From Sneathiella litorea (GTDB taxonomy: Bacteria; Pseudomonadota; Alphaproteobacteria; Sneathiellales; Sneathiellaceae), in assembly GCF_009882915.1 (NCBI RefSeq), contig NZ_WTUW01000001.1, forward strand, positions 496,357-560,356: a DNA stretch of 64,000 nt. Direction: 5' to 3'. The notes beneath the pieces are model-generated. The model worked only from the letters and a program-made list of their open reading frames with translations. It was not told the origin of the DNA and made no database searches. This document shows, one piece after another, positions 1 through 8,443 of this stretch. The translations under genes were made by a program, and so were the position numbers. Numbering within the stretch: the stretch's first letter is position 1; every line of letters starts with the position of its first letter.

Positions 1-2112
1 GTCTGGACAACAAAAGACCAGAACGGCAATGAAGTCGCTTATCCGGATACATTGGTTGGCACGGACAGCCATACAACCATGGTCAATGGCCTCGCGGTTC
101 TTGGCTGGGGTGTCGGCGGGATCGAGGCCGAAGCTGTTATGCTCGGTCAACCGATTTCGATGCTTATCCCGGAAGTAGTCGGCTTCAAGCTGACCGGCAA
201 GCTGAAGGAAGGGACAACGGCAACCGACCTCGTTCTGACCGTAACGCAGATGCTGCGTGCGCAGGGTGTTGTTGGCAAATTCGTCGAATTCTATGGCCCG
301 GGCATTGCAGAGCTTGGTCTTGCCGACCGGGCAACCATCTCAAACATGGCGCCAGAATATGGCGCGACCTGCGGTTTCTTCCCGATCGACGCCGAGACAA
401 TTAACTACCTAAACTTCACGGCACGTGATCCGAAACGGGTAAAACTGGTAGAAGCCTATGCGAAGGCACAAGGCATGTGGCGTGACAATAACACGCCGGA
501 TCCGGAATTCACCGCGACGCTCGAACTGGATATCTCTACCGTTGAACCAAGCTTGGCTGGCCCGAAACGGCCACAGGACCGCGTTCTACTGACCGACGCA
601 ACCAACGCCTTCCAGGGTGCCCTGCCAGAACTTGCAGGAACGAGCGCCGATCTCGACAAACAGGTTGCTGTCGCTGGCACGGATTACAAAATCGGTCATG
701 GCAACGTGATTATCGCGGCGATTACCTCCTGTACCAATACCTCTAACCCGAATGTGATGCTGGCGGCTGGTCTGGTGGCTCGCAATGCGCTTGCCAAAGG
801 CCTGACGGTCAAGCCCTGGGTGAAAACCTCGCTTGCGCCGGGTTCCAAGGTGGTAACGGACTATCTTGAAAAAGCAGGGCTTCAGGATGACCTGGATGCC
901 CTCGGGTTTAACCTTGTCGGGTACGGCTGTACGACCTGTATCGGAAACTCCGGACCTGTTGAGCCAGCGATTGCAGATGCAATTGCCGAAGGCGAGCTTG
1001 TCGCCTGTTCAGTCCTTTCAGGAAACCGCAACTTCGAAGGCCGTGTGAGCCCGCAGGCAAAAGCGAATTATCTCGCCTCTCCTCCGCTCGTGGTCGCCTA
1101 TGCCATCGCAGGATCGCTCAACATCGACATCACCAAGGATTCCCTTGGCTTAGACAAAGAGGGCAATCCGGTCTATCTGAAAGACATCTGGCCAAGCAAT
1201 GCAGAAGTTCATAAAACTGTCCGCGAGGCTGTTTCACGTGAAATGTTTGAGACGCAATATGCCGATGTGTTCTCTGGTGACAAAACCTGGCAGTCTATTC
1301 CGACTGCAGAAGGCCAGACCTACACCTGGGACAGCAGCTCCACCTATGTTCAGCATCCTCCGTATTTCGAAGGAATGCAGAAGCAACCGGGCGCCTTCGA
1401 AGACATCAAGGGCGCACGTGTTTTGGCGCTGCTCGGGGATTCGGTTACGACCGACCATATCTCGCCTGCAGGCGCGATCAAGGCCGATGGACCAGCCGGT
1501 GAGTATCTGAAATCACATCAGGTTGCGCAAAAGGATTTCAACTCCTACGGTTCCCGTCGTGGTAATGACCAGGTCATGACCCGTGGGACTTTCGCCAATA
1601 TCCGGCTTCGCAACGAAGTGGCGCCGGGAACTGAAGGCGGCGTGACCAAGCATATGCCGGATGGCACACAGATGTGGATCTACGATGCTGCGGTTAAATA
1701 CCGCGAGGAAGGCACCCCGCTGGTGGTCTTTGCCGGAAAAGAATATGGCACGGGTTCCAGCCGTGACTGGGCGGCGAAAGGTACTTTGCTGCTCGGCATC
1801 AAGGCCGTTATCGCAGAGAGCTTCGAACGTATTCACCGTTCCAATCTGGTTGGAATGGGTATATTGCCGCTACAATTTCCAGAAGGCGTTACCCGCAAGA
1901 CGCTCAACCTCGACGGTAGCGAAGTGATTGATCTCGTAGGTATTGAAGCTGGCATTACGCCAGGTATGAATGTTACCTGCAAGATTACGCGGATCGATGG
2001 CTCTTCACAGGAAATTGACCTTCTCTGCCGCATCGATACACTGGATGAGTCTGAATATTATCGTCATGATGGCATTTTGCAGTATGTGCTGAGAAATCTG
2101 TCGGCAAGTTAA
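1..2112 (+). CDS. acnA: Aconitate hydratase, 5'-truncated by window edge
   Basis: Interconverts citrate and isocitrate in the TCA cycle; cytosolic [4Fe-4S] enzyme. The frame is open from base 1 ([12 protein letters not shown]...), so the start lies outside the window. 703 codons are present against about 890 for full-length AcnA, so roughly the first 190 residues are missing. The cluster cysteines are visible in SCTNTSNP (Cys codon at 730) and [11 protein letters not shown] (Cys codons at 928 and 937). The C-terminal swivel domain shows [13 protein letters not shown] and YGSRRGN. A TTG at 52 could be mistaken for a start, but homology continues upstream of it. An intrinsic terminator follows directly. 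Confidence 0.97.
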   Translation, partial: VWTTKDQNGNEVAYPDTLVGTDSHTTMVNGLAVLGWGVGGIEAEAVMLGQPISMLIPEVVGFKLTGKLKEGTTATDLVLTVTQMLRAQGVVGKFVEFYGPGIAELGLADRATISNMAPEYGATCGFFPIDAETINYLNFTARDPKRVKLVEAYAKAQGMWRDNNTPDPEFTATLELDISTVEPSLAGPKRPQDRVLLTDATNAFQGALPELAGTSADLDKQVAVAGTDYKIGHGNVIIAAITSCTNTSNPNVMLAAGLVARNALAKGLTVKPWVKTSLAPGSKVVTDYLEKAGLQDDLDALGFNLVGYGCTTCIGNSGPVEPAIADAIAEGELVACSVLSGNRNFEGRVSPQAKANYLASPPLVVAYAIAGSLNIDITKDSLGLDKEGNPVYLKDIWPSNAEVHKTVREAVSREMFETQYADVFSGDKTWQSIPTAEGQTYTWDSSSTYVQHPPYFEGMQKQPGAFEDIKGARVLALLGDSVTTDHISPAGAIKADGPAGEYLKSHQVAQKDFNSYGSRRGNDQVMTRGTFANIRLRNEVAPGTEGGVTKHMPDGTQMWIYDAAVKYREEGTPLVVFAGKEYGTGSSRDWAAKGTLLLGIKAVIAESFERIHRSNLVGMGILPLQFPEGVTRKTLNLDGSEVIDLVGIEAGITPGMNVTCKITRIDGSSQEIDLLCRIDTLDESEYYRHDGILQYVLRNLSAS

Positions 2113-2136
2113 TTCCCGACTGTTTGCTAAAAGAAA

Positions 2137-2168
2137 ACGGCGGCCCGAAAGGGTCGTCGTTTTTTTTG
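2137..2168 (+). terminator. Intrinsic terminator of acnA
   Basis: ACGGCGGCCC, loop GAAA, GGGTCGTCGT, then a run of T. The 10-bp stem includes two G-U pairs. It lies 25 bases after the aconitase stop. Confidence 0.85.
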
Positions 2169-2230
2169 TTCACCTGTCTCTCACTCACTGGTGATTTGTT
2201 TGTGAAGTATTTTTAAGCTAAGCAGGTTGT

Positions 2231-2965
2231 ATGAATAAATCCCTTATCAGTTTAGTCGCTTCGATATATGTCACCGTGCTGATGTTAGCCGGCGGAACAG
2301 GGGTCGCCTTGGCTGAAAGCGCGCATCAGCCTTCAACGGTAGTAGAGCTCTATACTTCACAGGGATGCAGTTCCTGTCCACCGGCAGACAAACTTCTGGG
2401 AGACCTTGTCAAGGACGACACGATTCTCGGCCTTTCCTTTGCCGTGACCTATTGGGACTATATTGGTTGGAAAGATATCTTCGGCAACCCTGACAACGAT
2501 GACCGCCAGGCGGCATATCGTGGCCGTTTTAATTCACGTTATGTTTATACCCCCCAAATGGTCGTTGGCGGGGAAGCACACGCCGTCGGATCAGATCGAA
2601 GCACGGTCGAAGCGCTCCTCAAGAAACATGCGGATCATGCGAAAAGCCTGCCACTTGTGTGGGCGTTCGAAAATGATCGTCTTGATGTAACCCTGCCTTC
2701 ACGTTCTGGCAATGCCACCATTTGGCTTGTTGATATTGATGGCGAAAAGGACGTCGATATTCGTAAAGGGGAAAATACAGGCAAAATCATCACCTATCAT
2801 AATGTGGTTCGCAAAATCCGTTCCCTTGGAAGCTGGACCGGAGATACAAAAACTGTTTCCCTCAACCTTGCGGAAATGCGGGCTGAAGGCCGCGATGGCT
2901 GTGCATTGATCGTCCAGCAAGGAGACTACGGACCTATTCTGGCCGCACTTGAAGTAAGGCTTTGA
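2231..2965 (+). CDS. DUF1223 family secreted thioredoxin-like protein
   Basis: 244 aa. The N-terminus (about residues 1-29, ending near GVALA-ES) looks like a cleavable Sec signal peptide, so the protein is probably periplasmic. The mature part opens with VELYTSQGCSSCPPAD, the CxxC motif typical of DUF1223, which has a thioredoxin-like fold at its N-terminus. Biochemical function is not established for the family; the CxxC suggests a redox or disulfide role. It stands alone between the acnA terminator and the Nudix gene. The ATG at 2231 is chosen because it begins the signal peptide. Confidence 0.88.
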   Translation: MNKSLISLVASIYVTVLMLAGGTGVALAESAHQPSTVVELYTSQGCSSCPPADKLLGDLVKDDTILGLSFAVTYWDYIGWKDIFGNPDNDDRQAAYRGRFNSRYVYTPQMVVGGEAHAVGSDRSTVEALLKKHADHAKSLPLVWAFENDRLDVTLPSRSGNATIWLVDIDGEKDVDIRKGENTGKIITYHNVVRKIRSLGSWTGDTKTVSLNLAEMRAEGRDGCALIVQQGDYGPILAALEVRL

Positions 2966-3030
2966 AAGCAATTAGTTGATCCTCCTCTAACTCTCAGGCA
3001 CTATGCTGATCAAAAAAAGAATGGTGCCAT

Positions 3031-3840
3031 ATGATAGACAAACAAGCTCCCCTTAAACCTGCCGCAACGGTTTTACTGATCCGCGATTGTGCCAAGACAT
3101 GCGACAAAGTCGAAGTCTTCATGGTGGTCCGCCACCATCAGATTGATTTTGCCTCCGGCGCCCTGGTCTTTCCTGGCGGCAAGGTTGATGAGGGTGATGC
3201 GGATCCCGCTCTGGTCGGCTTTCTGCCTGAAAGCGAGAGAGGGGACGACCCTTTGCGCGCCTTTAAAATAGCCTCTATCCGCGAAAGTTTTGAGGAAGCC
3301 AACATCCTTCTCGCGCGAAATCGGGACACAGGCGCTCTTGTCACCCATACCCGGCTGGAGGAACTTGCTGCGAAATATCGAATGCCACTCCAGAATGGTG
3401 AGCTGCCGATAATTGATATGGTGCGTGCCGAAAACCTTGAACTTGCTACCGATCTTCTGGGTCATTTCGCACACTGGATTACGCCAACGCATATGCCAAA
3501 GCGGTTCGATACCCATTTCTTCATTGCCAAGGCACCGCCACATCAACTCGCGGCGCATGATGGCGAAGAATCAGTGGATTCTGTTTGGGTTGGCCCGAAT
3601 GAAGTAATGGAAGAGGCCGATAAAGGAAATTACACGGTGATTTTCCCAACCCGCATGAATGTGGAAGTTCTCGGACGCTATGATTCCAGTGAGGCCGCCG
3701 TTGCGCATGCGCATGGAACCGATACCTTTACGGTGCTCCCGCAAATGGAAGTGACCGATGAAGGTAAATTTCTTCTTATACCGAAAGAGGCTGGCTACAG
3801 CGTCACCCGTCGCCGCGTCGACGCGATTATGGATAAATAG
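3031..3840 (+). CDS. Nudix hydrolase with split Nudix box
   Basis: 269 aa. Expected to hydrolyse a nucleoside-diphosphate-linked substrate. LVFPGGKVDEGD (about residues 46-57) supplies the first half of the Nudix box, and IRESFEEANILLA (about 83-95) supplies the REUXEE half. Roughly 25 residues separate the halves instead of the usual seven, as in NUDT19/NUDT7-like proteins. The substrate cannot be told from sequence; CoA derivatives are one possibility by analogy. The gene ends at 3840, back to back with the stop of a convergent gene at 3841, with no terminator between them. Confidence 0.88.
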   Translation: MIDKQAPLKPAATVLLIRDCAKTCDKVEVFMVVRHHQIDFASGALVFPGGKVDEGDADPALVGFLPESERGDDPLRAFKIASIRESFEEANILLARNRDTGALVTHTRLEELAAKYRMPLQNGELPIIDMVRAENLELATDLLGHFAHWITPTHMPKRFDTHFFIAKAPPHQLAAHDGEESVDSVWVGPNEVMEEADKGNYTVIFPTRMNVEVLGRYDSSEAAVAHAHGTDTFTVLPQMEVTDEGKFLLIPKEAGYSVTRRRVDAIMDK

Positions 3841-4167
3841 CTAAATAAGAATTGATAGCGCGATGCTGACGCCTTTAGTCAGCATCGTTAAGAGATTGCG
3901 ATCCCGGGCCTCTCTCGCAAATACCCAGTTTGAAAGATCAGTCAATTCAGATTTACAGTCACGAAACTCGGTTGTAATTGCAGCGTAATCCTCGTCCCGC
4001 GCCGAGATCTGCCTAGCCTGAAGCGCCTGTATTTCCCCATATACGGCGGCTTTTGATCTTTCAAAGTTTACAAGTTGAGCGGCTGGGACATGAGAGATAT
4101 CCTGCGCATTCATCGCTTCCTGCGCCTTTTCAAGCTGTGTGAGAGCATCCTTATAACTATTCGCCAT
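3841..4167 (-). CDS. Small helical protein partnered with a lipoprotein, unrecognised
   Basis: 108 aa from the ATG at 4167 (MANSYKDALTQLEKAQEAM). An in-frame start at 4263 exists but would lie deep inside the upstream gene. With the chosen start the two genes overlap by 11 bases, so they are likely translationally coupled. The protein is alanine/glutamine-rich and mostly helical, with coiled-coil-like heptads through the middle. It ends in a hydrophobic stretch (LLTMLTKGVSIALSILI) that could be a C-terminal membrane anchor. I do not recognise the family. Coupling to a lipoprotein gene suggests the two act together at the envelope; this is inference. Confidence 0.7.
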   Translation of the reverse strand: MANSYKDALTQLEKAQEAMNAQDISHVPAAQLVNFERSKAAVYGEIQALQARQISARDEDYAAITTEFRDCKSELTDLSNWVFAREARDRNLLTMLTKGVSIALSILI

Positions 4168-5260
4168 TGTTTTCTCCGGTACCGTTTTGTGTGAAGTCGG
4201 TTGGCAGGAAATCCTGAGGAGACATTGTTGTGCCGGATAGCTCCGACAATGCATTTTGAACATTTGCTGCAGCTTTTAAGAGCTCACGCAACTTTTTGCG
4301 GAAAAGGATTATTTTAGTTGTCGAAGTGAAGGATACGATGCTTGATTTTTGGGCTGCTCGCAGTGTTGCTTCAATAGCTTCATGTGCGTCAATCATAGCA
4401 ATCAGGGCTAGTTGCGTCTCGCTAAGCAATTGATCCATGCTTTGCCCCAGCTTCTGAATAGATACGAGGCGATTAATAGCGTCACGGCGTATTTTTGAAC
4501 TACCGGCTTCGTGCCCCTTTAGATACGCCAGTTTATCCTTCCATATGTTTGTGTCGAACTTAACAGCGCTGCTAACGATTGAACGCAGGCCGCCTTTGCA
4601 GAGCCGCAGACTAGACATCTTCGCACTAAAATCGTTCTCAGGGTAAGTATAGCGGCATTTGCTGGATTGATCTGCAATCGCGCCAATATCGAAATACAAC
4701 AGTAATGCCATCTTCTTTAACGTTTCCCCTCCCTTTTCGAGAATGGGAAGCAACCGCCTATCGCGCTCCGGCAGGATTAACAGTTCGTCAAGAAAGCTGA
4801 TGTCATTTACAAGCTGGTTTGAGTTCAAAAAGGATAGGGAATGTGAAAGGTTAAAATCACCGTAATCCAGTAGTTTCAGATTCTTTAAAGTTCCATCCAG
4901 AACTGAATAGCCTTCAGAGGGAGATTTTTCTGAGGCTACCGCCGTCAGTGTGTCCGCATACCCATCAAGCCCCGCTAACAAGTCCCGCCGCGCGGCAATA
5001 TCCGCAACGCTGAACAACGGCTTCAAATTAGTGTTAGGGTTGCCTCCCAACTCTAGCTGGAATTGTAAATAGTCGGTAAATCCAAGTGTATTAACATCTT
5101 CAGCGAGGGAAAATTCCGTCTGAATTATGGAGGACAGCGCAACGACACCGAGTGAGAAATCACTGACTTCCTCCGTTAATAAGGTATCATCGATAACGCT
5201 ACAGGATGAAAGTCCAAGCGGGAAGAGCGCAAGTACGACGATTTGCAGCGGTGAGAGCAT
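4157..5260 (-). CDS. Predicted lipoprotein, unknown function
   Basis: 367 aa. A lipoprotein signal peptide ends in a lipobox, LSSC, with Cys20 as the acylated residue. The rest is strongly helical, with few glycines and no catalytic motif I can name. A segment reading DLLAGLDGYADTLTAVA near residues 92-108 resembles a helix found in uncharacterised bacterial lipoproteins that I cannot place by name. Four cysteines are present: the lipobox Cys20, Cys18 just before it, and two in the middle (CRYTYPEN... and RLCKGG) that could form a disulfide. It overlaps the small helical gene downstream by 11 bases, so the pair form a two-gene operon. Confidence 0.75.
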   Translation of the reverse strand: MLSPLQIVVLALFPLGLSSCSVIDDTLLTEEVSDFSLGVVALSSIIQTEFSLAEDVNTLGFTDYLQFQLELGGNPNTNLKPLFSVADIAARRDLLAGLDGYADTLTAVASEKSPSEGYSVLDGTLKNLKLLDYGDFNLSHSLSFLNSNQLVNDISFLDELLILPERDRRLLPILEKGGETLKKMALLLYFDIGAIADQSSKCRYTYPENDFSAKMSSLRLCKGGLRSIVSSAVKFDTNIWKDKLAYLKGHEAGSSKIRRDAINRLVSIQKLGQSMDQLLSETQLALIAMIDAHEAIEATLRAAQKSSIVSFTSTTKIILFRKKLRELLKAAANVQNALSELSGTTMSPQDFLPTDFTQNGTGENNGE

Positions 5261-5438
5261 TTGATAAGACAGTCATGATTATTCCTTACTGTCTTATCTG
5301 GATGTTGGTTGTATTAAATTCAACGTATAAAATTTATTGTTGTACATTTATGCCGCCAAAAATAGTAATTGCGAAGGAGAAAGTGATGCTTTCTCCTGCC
5401 ACCAAGGTCGGTGTCCCTCATCTATAAGAGATGGCAAG

Positions 5439-5470
5439 GCGGGCTGGCACTAGATCAGGTTCCAGCCCGC
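5439..5470 (-). terminator. Inverted repeat after htpG, possible terminator
   Basis: GCGGGCTGG and CCAGCCCGC form a perfect 9-bp stem with a 14-base loop, just past the htpG stop at 5489. No T run follows on the minus strand, so it may stabilise the mRNA end rather than terminate on its own. Confidence 0.45.
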
Positions 5471-5488
5471 TAAAGTCCCCGGTTCCGT

Positions 5489-7366
5489 TTAAATGGCGAG
5501 ACTGTTCGCCATAAAGTCGGCCATGCGCTTAGAGAAAGCGACCGGATCAGCAACCGGATCGCCTTCAACAATATGCGCCTGGTCAAGGAGGAGAAGAGCA
5601 GCATCTGTCATGGCATCCGAAGACCCATTTTTCTGCGCACCAGCTGCCAGTTTCTTGATCAACGGATGTTTGGGATTCAATTCCAGAATGCGCATGCTGT
5701 CGCCGGCCCCAAACTGTTTATGAGCCTTGAGCAGCTTTTCAAGATGTATGTCCATATCACCGTCATCCGCGACGAGGCAAACCGGGCTTCCGGTTAGACG
5801 AGAGGAAACGCGTACATCCTTAACCTTGTTCTCGAGCACGGTTTTAAACAATGCAATAAGGCTATCCAACTCTTCCGGTTGTGTCTTCTCCGCTTCCTCA
5901 CTTTTCTCTTCCGTATCGGCAATCTTGTCGAGATCGGCAGCCCCGCGGGTTACTGATTTAAAGGGCTTGCCATCAAACTCGCTTGTCCGACTCAGCCAGA
6001 AGCTGTCCACAGCGTCAGCGACCAGTAGAACCTCAATACCTTTCGCCGCAAATCCTTCAAGCTGCGGGCTGGATTTAAGCGCATCAAGATCCTCGCCCGT
6101 GATGTAGTAAATAGCGTCTTGGCCTTCTTTCATGCGGCCAATATAGTCATTAAGATTGGTCCGGCTTTCCGTGGCCGTGTTATTGAACAACGCCATCTTG
6201 AGAATACGCTCTCCATTGACGGCATCTTCATAAATGCCCTCTTTCAGCACCGCGCCGAAATTATCCCAGAATTTTGCAAAGTTTTCCGCATCCTTGGCCG
6301 CCTTCTTCTCAAGTTCGCCAAGAACCTTCTTAACCAGGCCATTGCGGATTTTCTGGAGGACTGGATTATGCTGCAGCATTTCCCGGCTGACGTTGAGCGG
6401 CAAATCCTCGGAATCCACGACACCGCGAAGGAAGCGCAAATAGGCCGGAATCAATTCCTCGCAGTCATCCGTAATGAAAACCCGCTTTACATAAAGCTTA
6501 AGCTTCGACTTTCTGTCCGGATTAAACAAATCAAACGGCGGCTGCTCAGGAACAAACAAGAGCATCGTATACTCTATACGACCTTCTGCCCGGCTATGCA
6601 GTGTCAGCCAGGGTGTATCAAATGCCTGCCCGACATGATGATAGAATTCTGTGTATTGCTCGGGTGTAATTTCTGATTTTTGGCGTGTCCACAAGGCGCT
6701 TGCGGTATTGAGAATTTCATCCTCTTCATCTTCCTTGGTAGATTTCAAGGTAACCGGGATTGCGATATGGTCTGCATAGGTCTTGATAATCTGGCGTAGG
6801 CGCGCTGCCTCCAGAAACTCCTTGGCTTCTTTACGCATATGCAGAACGATCTGGGTGCCGCGGCTCTCGCGCGTACCGGACCCGGTTGCGAACGCCCCCT
6901 GCCCTTCAGAAGACCAAACCGTAGCAGCAGTTTCCCCGGCCCGGCGACTGGTAACCGTTACCTTGTCGGCAACCATAAAGGCGGAATAGAAGCCAACACC
7001 AAATTGACCGATCAAAGTCACATCTTTCGCTGAGTCACCTGTCAATTGTTCGGAAAATCGAGAAGTGCCTGAGCGGGCGATGGTCCCCAGGTTTTCAATC
7101 ATGTCCTGTTCAGACATGCCAATACCATTATCCTCAATGGTCAGGGTCTGGGCTTTGTCATCTATGGCGATTGTGATTTTGAACTCCGGATCATCCTTTA
7201 TCAACTCCGGATTAGTCAACGCTTCATAGCGCAATCGGTCACAGGCGTCGGAAGCGTTAGAGACAAGCTCCCTTAAGAAAATTTCCTTTTCACTGTAGAG
7301 GGAATGCGTCACAATATCTAAAAGCTTGGCGACCTCCGCCTGAAATTCATGTGTTTGCTCTGTCAT
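5489..7366 (-). CDS. htpG: Hsp90-family molecular chaperone HtpG
   Basis: 625 aa, the usual bacterial Hsp90 length. ATP-dependent cytosolic chaperone of stressed or client proteins. The N-terminal GHKL ATPase shows FLRELVSNASDACDRLR (Glu33 and Asn37 are the catalytic and Mg-binding positions) and DNGIGM. The middle domain carries LPLNVSREMLQ. The dimerisation domain is at the C-terminus. It is monocistronic, and its upstream region has a heat-shock-like promoter candidate. Divergent from the hutC-like gene. Confidence 0.97.
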   Translation of the reverse strand: MTEQTHEFQAEVAKLLDIVTHSLYSEKEIFLRELVSNASDACDRLRYEALTNPELIKDDPEFKITIAIDDKAQTLTIEDNGIGMSEQDMIENLGTIARSGTSRFSEQLTGDSAKDVTLIGQFGVGFYSAFMVADKVTVTSRRAGETAATVWSSEGQGAFATGSGTRESRGTQIVLHMRKEAKEFLEAARLRQIIKTYADHIAIPVTLKSTKEDEEDEILNTASALWTRQKSEITPEQYTEFYHHVGQAFDTPWLTLHSRAEGRIEYTMLLFVPEQPPFDLFNPDRKSKLKLYVKRVFITDDCEELIPAYLRFLRGVVDSEDLPLNVSREMLQHNPVLQKIRNGLVKKVLGELEKKAAKDAENFAKFWDNFGAVLKEGIYEDAVNGERILKMALFNNTATESRTNLNDYIGRMKEGQDAIYYITGEDLDALKSSPQLEGFAAKGIEVLLVADAVDSFWLSRTSEFDGKPFKSVTRGAADLDKIADTEEKSEEAEKTQPEELDSLIALFKTVLENKVKDVRVSSRLTGSPVCLVADDGDMDIHLEKLLKAHKQFGAGDSMRILELNPKHPLIKKLAAGAQKNGSSDAMTDAALLLLDQAHIVEGDPVADPVAFSKRMADFMANSLAI

Positions 7367-7689
7367 CTACTTATTGTTCCTCAGAAAAATTTTCCTCTGC
7401 AGTCTATATGACCAATGAGGTAAATTCATTCAAGGTTTAAAAAGAGGATTTTTGTCAAGGTGCAGATGAAGTTGGCCCACCCCGAGGGGCGCAGAAAATC
7501 GGGGCAGGCCATTCACAGATCAACAACATTTTTGCGTAGATGGAGGTGATCAGTATCCAATCATATATATAATTGGAACGATCGTTCAAGTATTATTTTG
7601 ATTTTTTGTCCTGTCTTTATGGTGAATTCACATTTAGCCGAAATGTAACGTCCTTCTGGATATGCTAACAGAGAAGATGGACTTCGCCG
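7367..7689. other. Divergent intergenic region htpG / hutC-like
   Basis: 323 bases with no convincing gene. It holds a candidate sigma-32 element for htpG and three palindromes on the hutC side: a near-perfect 20-mer at 7557-7576 (CCAAT...ATTGG, one mismatch per arm), AACGATCGTT at 7577-7586, and GTGAATTCAC at 7622-7631. Any of these could be a repressor site. A short GC-rich stretch at about 7472-7510 (CCCACCCCGAGGGG) can fold weakly. Confidence 0.5.
7406..7434 (-). promoter_or_regulatory. Candidate sigma-32 promoter of htpG
   Basis: On the minus strand CTTGAA is followed, 18 bases after CTTG, by GTCATAT. This resembles the alphaproteobacterial RpoH pattern (CTTG, 17-18 bases, CyTATnT). Its position 40-70 bases before the htpG start fits. 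The match at the -10 element is only partial. Confidence 0.35.
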
Positions 7690-8418
7690 ATGCCGTATTT
7701 TAGAACGCAAAATGACGATCACCCCTATTCCCCACCAAAACCACTGTATGAACAGGTTAAATCCTATGTACTGAAGAATATGGAGTCTGGAGAATGGCCT
7801 GCCTACTTCCAGCTGCCTTCTGAACATACTTTGGTCCGCGAAATGGGTATCTCTCGCATGACAATCCACCGGGCCCTTCGCGAACTGACCCAGGCTGGCT
7901 ACCTGGAACGCATTCAGGGCGTTGGCACTTTTGTCGCCGCCCCCAAAAAGCAGCCAAAAAAGATCGAGCTTCGGGAAATTGATGATATTATCCGAAGCCA
8001 TGGTGCACGACATCAATGCGACGTGCATTTTCTTCAGGTAGAACCGATCGAGCCGGACGCAGCGGCGATGATGGCCATGACGGCGGGAGAGGAGGTCTAC
8101 CGCTCCTACTTTGTCCATCGAGAAAATGGGTTACCCGTGATGGTGGAAGATCGCTATGTTCACCCAAAATTCATGCCGGAATATATTGAAACGGACTTTG
8201 CTGACACAACCGCAGACACACATATCAGCAAAAAATTCACCCAGCTTTCCCATTCACATGTGATTCAGGCCGCCGTATCAAACGCCGAAATAAACCATTT
8301 TCTTGAATTGGAAACTACGACCGCCTGCATCGTTATCAATCGCAAAAGTTGGCTTGGAGATGAAATCGTATCAGTTGCCCGCCTTGTGCTTCCCGGCAAT
8401 AGAATTCAGCTCACTTGA
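7690..8418 (+). CDS. hutC: GntR/HutC-family transcriptional repressor
   Basis: 242 aa. The N-terminal winged helix-turn-helix (about 18-85) contains LPSEHTLVREMGISRMTIHRALREL and ends in GVGTFVA. A UTRA effector domain follows (about 95-240), with VYRSYFVHRENGLPVMVEDRYV, very like histidine-utilisation repressors that sense urocanate. No hut genes are adjacent. It may control distant genes, itself, or the divergent region, where several palindromes occur. The subfamily assignment rests on remembered similarity; another UTRA regulator is possible. Confidence 0.8.
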   Translation: MPYFRTQNDDHPYSPPKPLYEQVKSYVLKNMESGEWPAYFQLPSEHTLVREMGISRMTIHRALRELTQAGYLERIQGVGTFVAAPKKQPKKIELREIDDIIRSHGARHQCDVHFLQVEPIEPDAAAMMAMTAGEEVYRSYFVHRENGLPVMVEDRYVHPKFMPEYIETDFADTTADTHISKKFTQLSHSHVIQAAVSNAEINHFLELETTTACIVINRKSWLGDEIVSVARLVLPGNRIQLT

Positions 8419-8443
8419 AAAAGCCGTTTTGTCACCTGTCAGA

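Noticed and set aside
52-54. TTG as the aconitase start
   Set aside because: The frame and the aconitase-like sequence continue upstream to base 1; the gene is cut by the window edge.
5351-5427. 25-aa frame in the gap between the lipoprotein and htpG
   Set aside because: No ribosome-binding site and no recognisable features; compatible with chance.
6119-6676. 185-aa open frame antisense to htpG
   Set aside because: Shadow of the conserved htpG frame; no homology-like features.
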